From: JALNZU01 sp964463695
Lineage (GTDB): Bacteria; Bacteroidota; Bacteroidia; Bacteroidales; F082
Assembly (NCBI GenBank): GCA_964463695.1
Contig: CAYXCZ010000003.1
Location: forward strand, 1 to 64,000
Direction: 5' to 3'
Length of the DNA stretch: 64,000 bases
Positions 63,874 to 64,000 of this stretch are shown here, piece by piece. The position numbers and the translations under genes are program-made. The first letter of the stretch is position 1. Each line of letters begins with the position of its first letter. The notes beneath the pieces were generated by a model, which ran no database searches, had not been told where the DNA came from, and was given only the letters and a program-made list of their open reading frames with translations.

Positions 63874-64000
63874 ATGGCAAAAGCAAAGTATGTTTATTTC
63901 TTCGGCGATCGCAAAGCCGATGGAAATGCCTCTATGAAGAACCTGTTGGGCGGCAAAGGTGCTAACCTGGCAGAAATGAACCTGATTGGAATTCCCGTTC
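63874..64000 (+). CDS. ppdK: Pyruvate phosphate dikinase, N-terminal fragment
   Basis: The first 42 codons of a gene cut by the window edge: MAKAKYVYFFGDRKADGNAS, then a glycine-rich LLGGKGANLAEM. This is the standard PPDK N-terminus, with KGANLAEM as part of the ATP-grasp nucleotide-binding region. The full enzyme interconverts pyruvate, ATP and phosphate with PEP, AMP and pyrophosphate. With pckA it points to flexible PEP metabolism. It has its own promoter-like element, divergent from the lysine operon. Confidence 0.88.
   Translation, partial: MAKAKYVYFFGDRKADGNASMKNLLGGKGANLAEMNLIGIPV

Overview
The window comes from a member of the Bacteroidota, most likely class Bacteroidia. The evidence is several secreted proteins with a C-terminal type IX secretion (T9SS) sorting domain, an LruC/DUF4842 protein, a DUF5916 outer-membrane protein, an S37 peptidase, A-rich leaders with weak Shine-Dalgarno sequences, and several upstream regions carrying the Bacteroidota -7 element TAnnTTTG, three of them with a -33 TTG about 18-19 bases upstream. 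Nothing in the sequence fixes the genus. Most of the window is ordinary chromosome. I see no transposase, integrase, phage module or CRISPR array.

Layout. 0.4-5.2 kb: a lipoprotein plus LruC surface-protein pair facing a C69 dipeptidase. 5.4-13.6 kb: a membrane protein, an AI-2E-family transporter, arginine decarboxylase coupled to a PfkB kinase, a DUF5916 protein and an archaeal-type prenylglyceryl phosphate synthase. 13.7-23.8 kb: a DPP-IV-like peptidase, a single-domain response regulator, a large TPR hybrid kinase, an FG-GAP protein and a PIF1-like helicase. 23.9-26.1 kb: tRNA-Pro(CGG) with a strong terminator, an ABC exporter pair and a 57-residue protein. 26.2-28.6 kb: a damage-response-like module with DNA polymerase IV, a 56-residue protein and a divergent LexA-like S24 regulator. 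28.7-37.3 kb: DoxX, acetyl-CoA synthetase, an outer-membrane barrel protein, an ECF sigma/anti-sigma-like/LVIVD operon and PEP carboxykinase. 37.5-44.4 kb: an S37 peptidase, two paralogous T9SS Omp28-like proteins, a second ECF sigma factor and a broken lamin-tail-like gene. 44.6-52.1 kb: RelA/SpoT, a HI0933-like flavoprotein, Tex and a third Omp28-like T9SS protein. 52.2-53.4 kb: an AAA/DUF4143 ATPase.

53.6-61.2 kb is the accessory part. It is bounded by two direct copies of the 3' end of the saccharopine dehydrogenase gene. One belongs to the intact gene at 60.9-62.2 kb and the other is a 5'-less relic at 53.6-53.9 kb. The two copies encode identical residues but differ at about 28 silent positions, so one copy probably came from a related lineage. 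Between them are a small HTH regulator operon and a tightly overlapping cluster of unusual envelope genes: a cysteine-rich secreted protein, a lipoprotein, a divergent apolipoprotein N-acyltransferase-like enzyme and a secreted protein with an HExxH motif. This is the part most likely to hold something undescribed.

60.9-63.6 kb encodes a split lysine-ketoglutarate reductase / saccharopine dehydrogenase pair for lysine breakdown. The window ends in the first 127 bases of a pyruvate phosphate dikinase gene. Metabolically, acs, pckA, ppdK and the lysine genes fit an organism that feeds on peptides, amino acids and acetate, which also fits the secreted peptidases.
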